Source: Nocardia sp. BMG51109
GTDB taxonomy: Bacteria; Actinomycetota; Actinomycetes; Mycobacteriales; Mycobacteriaceae
Assembly: GCF_000526215.1 (NCBI RefSeq)
Contig: NZ_JAFQ01000004.1
Location: 1,302,001 to 1,366,000, forward strand
Length of the DNA stretch: 64,000 nucleotides
Direction: 5' to 3'
Every line of letters starts with the position of its first letter. The first letter of the stretch is position 1. Shown here one piece after another: positions 1 through 7,735 of this stretch. The position numbers and the translations under genes are program-made. The notes under the pieces were generated by a model, which saw only the letters and a program-made list of their open reading frames with translations, searched no databases and was not told the origin of the DNA.

Positions 1-98
1 AACTCGCCGAAATGACCGGTGTCTCAGCCGATGACGTCATAGAGGATGTGACCAGATTCGTGCACAGGCTCGCGGCGGCGGGCCTGGTGGCCAGGTGA
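1..98 (+). CDS. C-terminal tail of a PqqD-like (RRE-type) protein, 5' end outside window
   Basis: An open frame (first full codon at base 3) enters from the left edge and stops with TGA at 96-98. The 31 visible residues end in a D-x-V-x-x-F-V-x-x-L-x-x-x-G-L-V pattern. This resembles the last helices of PqqD-like peptide-recognition proteins, which guide precursor peptides to modifying enzymes in RiPP pathways. With so little sequence the family call is an inference; another small winged-helix protein is possible. It converges with the lysyl-tRNA synthetase, whose stop codon lies 9 bp away, so there is no room for a long terminator. Confidence 0.4.
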   Translation, partial: LAEMTGVSADDVIEDVTRFVHRLAAAGLVAR

Positions 99-107
99 CG
101 ATGTCGC

Positions 108-1808
108 CTACTGCGGCGAGGACAGCAGGGCCCGAGTGCGGTCGGGTCCGATGGACAGCAACAGCGTCGGCAGACGAGGACCGGTGTCGCGCGAGCACAG
201 CAACTGGTAGAGAGCCTTGAAGAAGGCACGCTGTGCCTTCTTCAGCTCCGGGGTCGGCTGAGCATCCTCCGGCAATCCCTCCAGCAACTTCGGCACCGCG
301 TACACGGTCCTGGTCAACCCGTCGAGAGTCCAGTCGTCGGTCATTCGTGCCGTCAACAACCGGACGCCCTCGCGGGTCTTGTCATCCAGTTGAGACCATG
401 CCTCGGTGTTGAAATCGGTCCGGACGATCGTGCGGTCATCCGGCGGAAGTGCGCGGGCGAAGTTGACCGCGTCCGCCAGCCGAGGCTGCAACTCGTCCAG
501 CAAGGCCGCATCGTCGGGAAGTGCAGTGCCGCTATCGGATTCGAGGTGCTGACGCATCAGACGCTCTACCTGCTCCGGGTTGGCGTCGGTGATGTCGGCC
601 GCCGACGACAGCAGTCGGAACGACACCGGTCGCGCACTGCGTTCCACCAACCCTGCCGAGGTCCGCACGCACACCTGGTACAGGTGCTGCTCCACCGCCG
701 ACGCCGTGCCGTCCTCGGTGCGCGCCGCGAATCGGTCCCATTCGTCATACAAGCGCAGCACCGCAGGTGGGGACATGTCGATGGTGAAAGACTGCGATGG
801 CAGCCGGCGCGCATACAGCCAACGGATCATCACCGGTTCGAGGATATTCAGCGCCGTATCTGGTGTGGCGGCACCGCCGGCAGAACCCGACATCTTCGAC
901 CGCCCGCCGGCCAAACCGACGAACGAGTACACGACCGTGCTCGGCGCGTCGGCACCGAAGATCTCCGGTGCCACTACTTTCCCTGAGGCAAAACTGCTGG
1001 ATGGCGCATGGTGATCCTCGCCCGCAGGTTCGAAGGCGACCGATTCGAACGCCCATCGCATCGGCCAGTCGACTTTCCACACCAGTTTGCCCGACACTCG
1101 CTCCCCGTCGGCCAAGCCCATCACGCCTGCATGCCCGCATCGGCAGCGATACGTCAGCGTGAGACCATCCCAGCCGGTGACCTCGGTGAAGTCCTTTCCG
1201 CACACTTCGCAGTACGGTTTGAACGGGAAGTACACCGTGCGCCGCTCGTCGACCGGACGTTCGTGCCGCCCCTCGGTCTGGAAGCGCTCCAAAATATCGA
1301 AGATCTCGCCGCGGGAATCCATCGCCCGCCGGATCGAGGCGTTGTAGACACCGGCCGGGTACTGCTGCGACTGGCGGATCTCCCGCATCTCAACACCCAG
1401 CCGCCGCAGCGCCGCGGTGAACTGCGCAATGAAATGCGACGCATACGAATCGCGCTGCCCGTATGGGTCCGGTACCGCCGCCAGCGGTTTACCGATGTAC
1501 TCGCTCCAGTCCTCTGGCAAGCCGGCCGGCACCTTCCGGAACCGGTCGTAGTCATCCCAGCTGTGGATATGCACGGCGTCGATGCCGCGGGCCTTGATCT
1601 CCTCCGCAACCAGGTGTGCGGTCATCACCTCGCGGAGATTGCCTAGATGGATCGGACCGCTCGGGCTGATCCCCGACGCGCACACGATCGCGGTGGCCGA
1701 GGACTTTCGCGCATGTTCGATCGCAGCATCGGCGGCACGCCGAATCCAGCTCGCCTCCGCATCAGCGTTGCGCGGATCTTCCACCCGGGACGTCGAAAGC
1801 ACCCGCAC
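108..1808 (-). CDS. lysS: Class I lysyl-tRNA synthetase
   Basis: 566 residues. It charges tRNA-Lys with lysine in the cytoplasm. The class I signatures are clear: HLGN (residues 54-57, HIGH-like) after a GISPSGPIH stretch, and KMSGS (305-309, KMSKS-like). This places it with the archaeal/actinobacterial LysK type rather than the class II LysRS. Cysteine pairs at about 200/203 (CEVC) and 222/224 (CRC) probably bind zinc. The chosen start is a GTG at 1806-1808; the conserved region begins about 35 residues later, so a slightly later start is possible. The gene is monocistronic and converges with the PqqD-like tail. Whether it is the only LysRS in the genome cannot be told from this window. Confidence 0.93.
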   Translation of the reverse strand: MRVLSTSRVEDPRNADAEASWIRRAADAAIEHARKSSATAIVCASGISPSGPIHLGNLREVMTAHLVAEEIKARGIDAVHIHSWDDYDRFRKVPAGLPEDWSEYIGKPLAAVPDPYGQRDSYASHFIAQFTAALRRLGVEMREIRQSQQYPAGVYNASIRRAMDSRGEIFDILERFQTEGRHERPVDERRTVYFPFKPYCEVCGKDFTEVTGWDGLTLTYRCRCGHAGVMGLADGERVSGKLVWKVDWPMRWAFESVAFEPAGEDHHAPSSSFASGKVVAPEIFGADAPSTVVYSFVGLAGGRSKMSGSAGGAATPDTALNILEPVMIRWLYARRLPSQSFTIDMSPPAVLRLYDEWDRFAARTEDGTASAVEQHLYQVCVRTSAGLVERSARPVSFRLLSSAADITDANPEQVERLMRQHLESDSGTALPDDAALLDELQPRLADAVNFARALPPDDRTIVRTDFNTEAWSQLDDKTREGVRLLTARMTDDWTLDGLTRTVYAVPKLLEGLPEDAQPTPELKKAQRAFFKALYQLLCSRDTGPRLPTLLLSIGPDRTRALLSSPQ

Positions 1809-1930
1809 ACGCTACCAGCGCTAATGCTTTACAAGCGGTTCCGGCCTTCGCCGCTGCGATCAGCACAGCCTGTGCAGCCCCGGGTCACCTTGTGCCGTCC
1901 ATGGCCCCCGACTAGAGACTGGGTGGCCGA

Positions 1931-2155
1931 TTAAGCCTGCGGCCGGTTGAACTCGCCGTCCTTCACGCCGCCGGTGAAGGCTTCCCACTCGCCGGGCGTG
2001 AAGACCAGCGCTGGTCCGGACGGATTCTTCGAATCACGGACCCCGACCATGCCCTCATCGAGAAACGCCACCTCCACACACTCTTTTCCTGCCGAAGTGC
2101 GGCTGCTGGTGAACCAGCGTGCACCGGAAAGGTCGACGTTGTACTTGTCGGTCAC
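1931..2155 (-). CDS. DUF397 domain protein
   Basis: 74 residues, a single DUF397 domain. Typical elements are W-F-T-S-S-R-T-S near residue 14, a C-V-E-V-A strand, V-x-V-R-D-S-K near residue 38 and W-x-A-F near the end. DUF397 proteins are small actinobacterial proteins that usually sit beside an XRE/DUF5753 regulator, as in the Streptomyces WhiJ-like and AbaA-like pairs, and are thought to modulate it. Here the start overlaps the stop of the upstream regulator by 4 bp (ATGA), so the two are translated as a pair. The biochemical function of the family is not settled. Confidence 0.9.
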   Translation of the reverse strand: MTDKYNVDLSGARWFTSSRTSAGKECVEVAFLDEGMVGVRDSKNPSGPALVFTPGEWEAFTGGVKDGEFNRPQA

Positions 2156-3030
2156 GCTCTGTACTCCCTTGCTAACTGCCGAAGCAGGTCCCTGCTCGAA
2201 TTCTCGTCCAGCGCGGCATGCTGGATGGCCTGGTACGCCTCATGGTAACGGCGAACGTCGATCTGCTTCTCGAGGTACATATCGCCAGTGAAGCTCTCCA
2301 CATAGACCACAGGTGGCTCATGCGGCTCACCCCTGGCGCCCTTCCCGAACTCGAGCACGATGAACCTGCCTACTGGATCGCCCAGCGGAATGCCTGCCTC
2401 GAACGGCAGGATGCGGATGGATACGTTGGGCATGGTGCTCATGTCGGCCAGGTGTTTCAGCTGGGCTGCCATGACACGCCGGTTGCCGACAATCCGGCGC
2501 AAGGTGGCCTCACCGAGAACGACATTGAGCGTAGCTGGGCGGCGCTTCCGAGTGATGAGAGCCTGTCGGCGCATTCGGAGATGGACACGCTGGTCGATCT
2601 CATCGGACTCGCTGTCGGGATAGCCGGACTGCGTCAGGACTCGGGCATAGTCGGCGGTCTGGAGCAGGCCGATGACAGCGTCCGGCGAGTAGGTCGTGAG
2701 CACCGAGACCGCAGCCTCCAGACCCATGTAGACATCGAAATCCGCCGGGATCAGCTCACCGTACTCGTGGTACCAACTCTTACTGTTGGCCTGCTGAGCC
2801 AGTCCCAGGAGCGCTGCCGTCATCTTCTCGTCGGCGCCGAGAACGGCACACAGCTCACGAATGTCGGCGGTTCGGATCTTCTGCGGAAACTGCCCCTTCT
2901 CGAACCGCTGGATGGTGCTGGAACTGAGTTCGGCTAGGCGCGCCACCTCCGGAATCGTCATACCGGTCTGCATACGAAGCTCCCGCAGATACCGCCCGAG
3001 TTGACGCCGAGGGAGCGTGCTTCCTGACAT
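2152..3030 (-). CDS. XRE-family regulator with DUF5753 domain
   Basis: 292 residues. An N-terminal helix-turn-helix (about 8-65, containing MTIPEVARLAELSSSTIQRF) is followed by a DUF5753 domain (about 95-280) with the typical hallmarks: YEYGELIPADFDVYMGLE-like block, a GLLQTADYAR motif, RRQ, and L-x-x-L-A-D-M. I start at the ATG ending at 3030 because GGGAAGG sits six bases upstream; an in-frame start further upstream at 3087 adds 19 residues without similarity to the family. It is coupled by ATGA to the DUF397 gene. Such pairs typically control differentiation or secondary metabolism in actinomycetes; the target here is unknown, but the five small genes transcribed away from it are obvious candidates. 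Confidence 0.9.
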   Translation of the reverse strand: MSGSTLPRRQLGRYLRELRMQTGMTIPEVARLAELSSSTIQRFEKGQFPQKIRTADIRELCAVLGADEKMTAALLGLAQQANSKSWYHEYGELIPADFDVYMGLEAAVSVLTTYSPDAVIGLLQTADYARVLTQSGYPDSESDEIDQRVHLRMRRQALITRKRRPATLNVVLGEATLRRIVGNRRVMAAQLKHLADMSTMPNVSIRILPFEAGIPLGDPVGRFIVLEFGKGARGEPHEPPVVYVESFTGDMYLEKQIDVRRYHEAYQAIQHAALDENSSRDLLRQLAREYRA

Positions 3031-3300
3031 GTCGACCTTCCCGTCCTTGGGTTCCGAATGTGCTGGTACAGGCGAGAACTGTCTCACGGCCCTGACCAGC
3101 GCACAGGCAGAATGAAGAGATCTGATTGGGAAACCCAGAATTGCGGGTGGAAGTCTGGTGCTCGTGGTGTTCTATCGCTGCGCCCGGCACGGCGGTCCGA
3201 CGGAACACAGGCAGCAGCAACCGATTCCGGAACGACACGTCATCACCCCCGCTCAGGCCGGACGCACCCTCGAGCTTGCATCGCCCGACCGGAGGTACCG

Positions 3301-3777
3301 ATGACGACCGTACAGCCGCACCGAACGGCAGACGAGGTGATCGCGCGAGTTGTGCACTACCGCAACGTTTGTGCGCTGCCCGCTCGAACCGATGGACGCA
3401 TGATCACTGCCCGCGTCGGCGAGGTGGGCGCTGTCATGTTGCCGATAGACGTGGGTCACCCGCTGCACATTCGGTTGCGTCAGCTCCTCGCCAGTTGCCC
3501 GGTGATGTCCCACGCCGACAAGATGCTCACCTTCCTGACCCACGGCGGGTTCGGAAGCGATCCGAGCGGCAAGGCTCTCCTGGCGGGGCAGGGCGGCCGG
3601 CTGGTCGAGGACGGTCACCAGATCTCTCTGCCGTCGCCGATCACCGAGACCACCGGCAACCTGCGGTGGGCCGAACCGCCGGTGGATGCATTCCGGCCCC
3701 GCACGGACACCGTGCTCGAAATCCTTGCCTTCCAAACCAATCCGAACCGCATGCGCTACGAGCGTCGGTTGATCTAA
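3301..3777 (+). CDS. Actinobacterial conserved hypothetical protein
   Basis: 158 residues, not assigned to a named family. The start at 3301 follows GGAGG with a five-base gap; the open frame extends upstream to 3058, but that part is not protein-like. Visible blocks are a helical ADEVIARVVHYR segment, a G-x-V-G-A-V-x-x-P strand, VMSHADKMLTFLTH, a glycine-rich loop, QISLPSP and LRWAEPP. There is no signal peptide or membrane segment. It is the first of five same-strand genes (3301-5214) with short gaps or overlaps, divergent from the XRE/DUF397 pair. This arrangement of a regulator pair facing small unknown genes recurs in actinomycetes, but I cannot give a function. Confidence 0.75.
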   Translation: MTTVQPHRTADEVIARVVHYRNVCALPARTDGRMITARVGEVGAVMLPIDVGHPLHIRLRQLLASCPVMSHADKMLTFLTHGGFGSDPSGKALLAGQGGRLVEDGHQISLPSPITETTGNLRWAEPPVDAFRPRTDTVLEILAFQTNPNRMRYERRLI

Positions 3778-3787
3778 GGGGACTCGA

Positions 3788-4000
3788 GTGGACACTGCTC
3801 TTCTTGTTACCGCCATCATCGCCGCCGGAATCGGTGCGGAGTGGTGGGTATTCCGCCGGGCCATCCGGCAGCACTCTCGATACCTGACGCACCTCGGCAA
3901 GCCGAAGGCGAGGGCGAGGCACGCGTTCGCCCCAGGACGAAGGCGCTCAAAGGTGTCGCGCTACAACACTATTCGCGAATACATCGAACGAGGGATGTAG
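3788..4000 (+). CDS. Small single-pass membrane protein
   Basis: 70 residues from a GTG start at 3788, preceded by AAGGGG that overlaps the previous stop codon. Residues 4-22 (LLVTAIIAAGIGAEWWVF) form one hydrophobic segment; the rest is strongly basic and ends in an RYNTIREYIERG helix. The likely topology is an N-terminal membrane anchor with a positively charged cytoplasmic tail. It is ten bases behind the preceding gene and two bases ahead of the next, so it is part of the same operon. I recognise no family. Confidence 0.65.
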   Translation: MDTALLVTAIIAAGIGAEWWVFRRAIRQHSRYLTHLGKPKARARHAFAPGRRRSKVSRYNTIREYIERGM

Positions 4001-4002
4001 CG

Positions 4003-4239
4003 ATGCTCGCGCGGCCGACGGCGACAGTCCGGTCACCGCGACCGGACGAACCCGACGTGCACGTGCGAGTCACCTACGCGGACACCGCATTCGACTACAT
4101 CGCCTGCAAGACGGCGGCGAGGAACTTCTTGTGCCGGTGGCAGCGAAGCCACCATCCCGGAGCCACGGCGACCGAGGTCCGGGACCACGCGACCACCCTG
4201 CAACGACTGCCCTACGAGGAACTATGGCTCACACCATGA
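4003..4239 (+). CDS. Small hypothetical protein
   Basis: 78 residues from an ATG two bases after the preceding stop, with GAGGG just upstream inside the previous gene. The frame is open further upstream, but the coupled ATG is the better start. The sequence has a V-H-V-R-V-T-Y strand, an F-D-Y-I-A-C-K-T-A-A-R-N-F helix with cysteines at about residues 37 and 46, and an acidic C-terminal helix. It has no membrane segment and no family I recognise. The 3' end overlaps the next gene. Confidence 0.55.
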   Translation: MLARPTATVRSPRPDEPDVHVRVTYADTAFDYIACKTAARNFLCRWQRSHHPGATATEVRDHATTLQRLPYEELWLTP

Positions 4240-4706
4240 CATCGGGCCACACCGTGCGCACCCTGCATGCGCGGTACAACCGGATACACGGTTTCGAAGC
4301 CCGGATGTCCGGCGGCACTCTCTACACGCTTGCGCGCGCGATACACCTCGTCATTGTCGACCGGGAGGTTGGCGTGCAGGTACGCGATGACATGCGCAGG
4401 CGCACAATGCGGACGCCGATCCTGGCCACCAGAGGGATGGTGCGATGGATGTTCGTCGTCAGGCCGGACATCCGCATCGACGAGCATCGAGACCTCCAGG
4501 CGCGACTGTCCCGCCCTCCGATGTGCGGCCGAGTGAGCATCACGCAACCGGGCCAGTACTTCACGCTGCCGACACCGGGCAACAACCGCAGGTACTGGAT
4601 AGAGGAACCCGTCGATCGTGACCGGTCGCCGCTCACGAAGATCTTGAACTTCGCCCAGAACGCACAAACTCTTCTCGATAAGAACAGGACGGCGTGGTTT
4701 GACTGA
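4224..4706 (+). CDS. Small basic hypothetical protein
   Basis: 160 residues from the ATG at 4224, which follows GAGGA with a short three-base gap; an alternative ATG at 4236 would form an ATGA overlap with the preceding stop. The protein is arginine-rich with short hydrophobic strands (LARAIHLVIVD, VRWMFVV) and an RYWIEEPVDRDRSPL segment near residue 125. I cannot assign a family. It overlaps both neighbours, which supports operon membership in the 3301-5214 group. Confidence 0.55.
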   Translation: MAHTMTSGHTVRTLHARYNRIHGFEARMSGGTLYTLARAIHLVIVDREVGVQVRDDMRRRTMRTPILATRGMVRWMFVVRPDIRIDEHRDLQARLSRPPMCGRVSITQPGQYFTLPTPGNNRRYWIEEPVDRDRSPLTKILNFAQNAQTLLDKNRTAWFD

Positions 4707-5214
4707 AAATACCCGACCCCGCTCCGCACGACTGCCCACCTCCGACACATTGCTGGCAGCTCATTGCGGCCGAATACCTGCCGACACTCCGATATTGACA
4801 GCGGTCAGGGAAATGCACAGGATGCACATGGTCCAAGTCCTGACGATGGAGGTCCTGATCGGGCGCTGGAGCCCTTTGCCGTCCGACGAGGAAATCGACA
4901 AGGCATCGGCAGATCTGGCGGTTGTCCGGAAAGCGATATTCACGCAGGGAAGAGTGATAGACGAACACGTATCCGGCTTGCGATTCGCGCCGCGCCGACC
5001 AGGCGCCGAGGAGATGCCGAGCACCCTGGGTGAGCTTGTCGTGAATATCATCGACGCCGCCTGGGTGTCGGACCGCCGCGTCATCGAAGGCAAGGAAAGA
5101 ATTCGACCGCAAGGAACCTTGCGTAGGGCAATGGGCACGTACGACCAGGTGACTGCCCGCATCCTCACGGGGTCGATGTATCCGCCCAGCAGGGGTTTCA
5201 CCCCGGACGGGTGA
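4699..5214 (+). CDS. Hypothetical protein, mostly helical
   Basis: 171 residues from a TTG start that overlaps the previous stop by eight bases. The predicted structure is largely helical: AVREMHRMHMVQVLTMEVLI around residue 40, DEEIDKASADLAVVRKAIF around 65 and LGELVVNIIDAAWVSDRRV around 110. No catalytic motif, signal peptide or membrane segment is visible. It is the last gene of the small operon; 261 bp without a gene follow. The first usable codon is uncertain because TTG starts are rare. Confidence 0.55.
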   Translation: MTENTRPRSARLPTSDTLLAAHCGRIPADTPILTAVREMHRMHMVQVLTMEVLIGRWSPLPSDEEIDKASADLAVVRKAIFTQGRVIDEHVSGLRFAPRRPGAEEMPSTLGELVVNIIDAAWVSDRRVIEGKERIRPQGTLRRAMGTYDQVTARILTGSMYPPSRGFTPDG

Positions 5215-5475
5215 GCCGCGGTCGCGGGTGTCGCGGTAACACCGGCCGTATGCCGGCGACGACGGAAGTTACGCCTCCGGAGCGCGGCTCGCCGTGACCG
5301 GTGGGCGGCCGATCCTGTAATCGTTGGCAGCCGACCGGTTTCCGTGCACCACGGTCGGCTCGATACGGAAAAGCGGTGCGGTATGCGGGTGGTTGCCGTC
5401 GGCGTTCCAGCCGGTTTCGTGTTCTCCCGCGTGGGTACCGCGTGGAGGAAGTGACCCGTCGAGCGAGGAGGCCGC

Positions 5476-6681
5476 ATGCGAGCCGTCACCTGGCAGGCAC
5501 CGCGCAAGGTCGCGGTGGAGGAGGTTCCGGATCCGCGCATCGAGGACCCGACCGACGCCGTCGTCCGGGTGACGTCCTCGGCGATCTGCGGGTCGGATCT
5601 GCATCTCTACGAGGTCCTCGGCGGTTACCTGGACGCCGGTGACGTGCTCGGGCACGAGCCGATCGGCATCGTGGAGGAGGTCGGCTCGGCGGTGCGGACG
5701 CTGACCCCGGGTGACCGCGTCGTCGTGCCGTTCCAGATCAGTTGCGGTGGCTGCACCTCGTGCGAGGACGGCCTGCCCACCCAGTGCGATACCACCCAGG
5801 TGCGTGAATACGGCAGCGGCGCAGCGCTGTTCGGCTACTCGAAGCTGTACGGCCAGGTACCCGGCGGGCAGGCCGAATATCTGCGGGTGCCGCACGCCGA
5901 CGCCACGCACATCTCCGTGCCGCACGGCCCCGACGACACCCGCTTCCTGTACCTGTCCGACGTGCTGCCCACCGCATGGCAGGCGGTGGAGTACGCCGGG
6001 GTACCGCCGGGCGGATCGGTGACCGTGCTGGGCCTGGGCCCGATCGGCGATATGGCCTGCCGGATCGCCGCACATCGCGGCCTGCACGTGATCGGCGTGG
6101 ACCGGGTGCCCGAACGGCTGAATCGGGTGGCTGCCCGCGGTATCGAAATCCTCCACTCCGGCGCCGCCGAAACGCCGATCGGCGAACGGATCCGCGCACT
6201 CACCGACGGCCGCGGCACCGACGCGGTGATCGACGCGGTCGGCATGGAGGCCCACGGCTCCCCGGTGGCGGCGTTCGCCCAGCGCTCCACGGCGCTGCTG
6301 CCCGACAAGATCGCGCGCCGGGTCACCGATACCGTCGGCATCGACCGGATGGCCGCGCTGTACGCCGCGATCGACATCGTGCGCCGCGGCGGGACCCTCT
6401 CGCTGGTGGGCGTCTACGGCGGGATGGCCGACCCGATGCCGATGCGGATCCTGTTCGACAAGCAGATCCAGCTGCGGATGGGACAGGCGAACGTCACCCG
6501 CTGGGTACCCGATATCCTGCCGCTGCTCGGCGACGACGACCCACTCGGCGTGGAAACCTTTGCCACCCACAGGCTTCCGCTGTCAGCGGCGCCGGATGCC
6601 TACCGGATGTTCCAGCACAAGTCCGACGGCGCGGTGAAGATCGTGCTCGATCCGGCGGCGACGGTCGGTGCGACCGGATAG
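5476..6681 (+). CDS. Zinc-dependent alcohol/formaldehyde dehydrogenase family protein
   Basis: 401 residues, medium-chain dehydrogenase/reductase. It oxidises an alcohol or hydroxymethyl adduct with NAD(P). Catalytic zinc ligands are visible as ICGSDLH (Cys38) and GHE (His-Glu near 61-62). The structural zinc loop has four cysteines between about 93 and 107 (SCGGCTSCEDGLPTQC). The Rossmann motif is GLGPIGDMA near 187. Overall form and length resemble FdhA-like glutathione-independent formaldehyde dehydrogenases. The start follows GAGGAGG with good spacing. It stands alone and converges with the DUF2795 gene across a hairpin at 6685-6725. The substrate cannot be read from sequence. Confidence 0.88.
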   Translation: MRAVTWQAPRKVAVEEVPDPRIEDPTDAVVRVTSSAICGSDLHLYEVLGGYLDAGDVLGHEPIGIVEEVGSAVRTLTPGDRVVVPFQISCGGCTSCEDGLPTQCDTTQVREYGSGAALFGYSKLYGQVPGGQAEYLRVPHADATHISVPHGPDDTRFLYLSDVLPTAWQAVEYAGVPPGGSVTVLGLGPIGDMACRIAAHRGLHVIGVDRVPERLNRVAARGIEILHSGAAETPIGERIRALTDGRGTDAVIDAVGMEAHGSPVAAFAQRSTALLPDKIARRVTDTVGIDRMAALYAAIDIVRRGGTLSLVGVYGGMADPMPMRILFDKQIQLRMGQANVTRWVPDILPLLGDDDPLGVETFATHRLPLSAAPDAYRMFQHKSDGAVKIVLDPAATVGATG

Positions 6682-6684
6682 TCG

Positions 6685-6725
6685 ACTCGTGCCGGACCGG
6701 TTGTCTCATCCGGCCCGGCACGAGT
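6685..6725. terminator. Hairpin between convergent genes
   Basis: Perfect 11-bp inverted repeat, ACTCGTGCCGG (6685-6695) and CCGGCACGAGT (6715-6725), with a 19-nt loop. It begins four bases after the dehydrogenase stop codon and lies between converging genes, so it can act in both directions. There is no long T-run, as is usual for actinobacterial terminators. Confidence 0.65.
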
Positions 6726-6763
6726 GCCGAATCGATTACTGAAATCGTTACGCGACAAGCGAT

Positions 6764-6949
6764 TTACTGCGATAGCTCGTGGCTGACCGCGTTCGGTCCG
6801 TTGTAGGTGCGGTCGGGAATCTTCTTCAGTTCGTCGAGAACCGCGTCGTCGGCGCCGTTGGCGCGCGCGGCGCGCACCAGGTCGTCGCGGCCGGCCGGAT
6901 AGTTTACGCCCTGCAGATACTTCTGGACCTGAATGGGATTGACGCTCAT
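6764..6949 (-). CDS. DUF2795 domain protein
   Basis: 61 residues, essentially one DUF2795 domain: NPIQVQKYLQGVNYPAGRDDLV, then ARANGADDAVLDELKKIPDR and a closing NGPNAVSHEL. DUF2795 proteins are short, helical and common in actinobacteria, often in stress-related or general-function contexts; no enzymatic role is known. A strong GGAGAGGAG ribosome site precedes the ATG. It lies downstream of the glycosyltransferase operon on the same strand but behind the strong hairpin at 6985-7014, so it is probably transcribed separately. Confidence 0.88.
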   Translation of the reverse strand: MSVNPIQVQKYLQGVNYPAGRDDLVRAARANGADDAVLDELKKIPDRTYNGPNAVSHELSQ

Positions 6950-6984
6950 GTGTACTCCTCTCCGTGTCTGCTGTCCTACTGCCC

Positions 6985-7014
6985 CCCACGGCCGGAATCG
7001 GCACCGGCCGTGGG
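6985..7014 (-). terminator. Hairpin terminator at the end of the heptose/glycosyltransferase operon
   Basis: Perfect 11-bp stem, CCCACGGCCGG (6985-6995) against CCGGCCGTGGG (7004-7014), with an 8-nt loop. It lies 11 bp beyond the stop of the BON-methyltransferase gene and 35 bp upstream of the DUF2795 start. It probably ends the long minus-strand operon. Confidence 0.7.
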
Positions 7015-7024
7015 TGTCCTGATG

Positions 7025-7735
7025 TCAGTCGAAGAATCGGGCCATGTGCCGTTCGTCGGCATCCGGCTCGCCGGGCCCCAGCTTGCGGAGGTCGGCGAAG
7101 ACGGTGGCGCCGTCGCAGGCGGCGTGCAGCGGGTACCACCGCCGCCGCAGCCCCGGCCGCCGGCAGATGCCCTTGATCGTCTGCACGTCCAGCAGGCGCA
7201 CGTGGGTCGGATCGGCCACGGCGTTCACGTGCCGCCACCACGGCGAGAGGATGTGCAGAATACCGCCCGGGCGCAGCACCCGGTGGCATTCGTCGACGAC
7301 GGGCAGGAAGTCGATCATGTGCTCGAGCACGTGCACGGCGAAGATCCGGTCGGCGGACTCGTCCCGCAGCGGAATCCCGTCGCCCAGTTCGGCGACGACG
7401 TCGACCGCCGGTCCGGGGCGGCAATCGAGGCCGAGGGCGTCCGGATACTGTTTGGTGTCGCCGCAGCCGATATCCAGGATGTCCGGTGTGTGGCCCCCGA
7501 TGCGGATCCGGTCCCAGACCGCCAGGACGCCGTGCAACTGACCGAACAGCCCGCGCACGACCTCGAATTCGGCTCGGGTGCGCAGTTCCCCGGTGAGATG
7601 CAGGACACCGCCCCGCGCCTCGATCTCGACCGCCGAACCGCGCAGGCGGGTGTCGTGACACAGCATTCCCTGTGCTGCCGTACGCAGATGGCAGTCGAGA
7701 TGCTCGTGCCGACGCGCCGAGGCCGCCGCGGTCAC
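7025..7735 (-). CDS. BON-domain / SAM-dependent methyltransferase fusion
   Basis: 236 residues. Residues about 10-78 look like a BON domain: a helix, then VEIEARGGVLHLTGELRTRAEF-type strands and a VLAVWDRIRI ending. Residues about 85-200 are a class I methyltransferase: motif I ILDIGCGDTK, acidic motif II near LGLDC, then VHVLEHMIDFLPVVDECHRVLRPGG, typical of Methyltransf_11. It probably methylates a sugar or glycan made by the locus. The gene starts with GTG overlapping the stop of the upstream GT9 gene (GTGA) and is the last gene of the operon. The combination of BON and methyltransferase is unusual. Confidence 0.78.
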   Translation of the reverse strand: MTAAASARRHEHLDCHLRTAAQGMLCHDTRLRGSAVEIEARGGVLHLTGELRTRAEFEVVRGLFGQLHGVLAVWDRIRIGGHTPDILDIGCGDTKQYPDALGLDCRPGPAVDVVAELGDGIPLRDESADRIFAVHVLEHMIDFLPVVDECHRVLRPGGILHILSPWWRHVNAVADPTHVRLLDVQTIKGICRRPGLRRRWYPLHAACDGATVFADLRKLGPGEPDADERHMARFFD

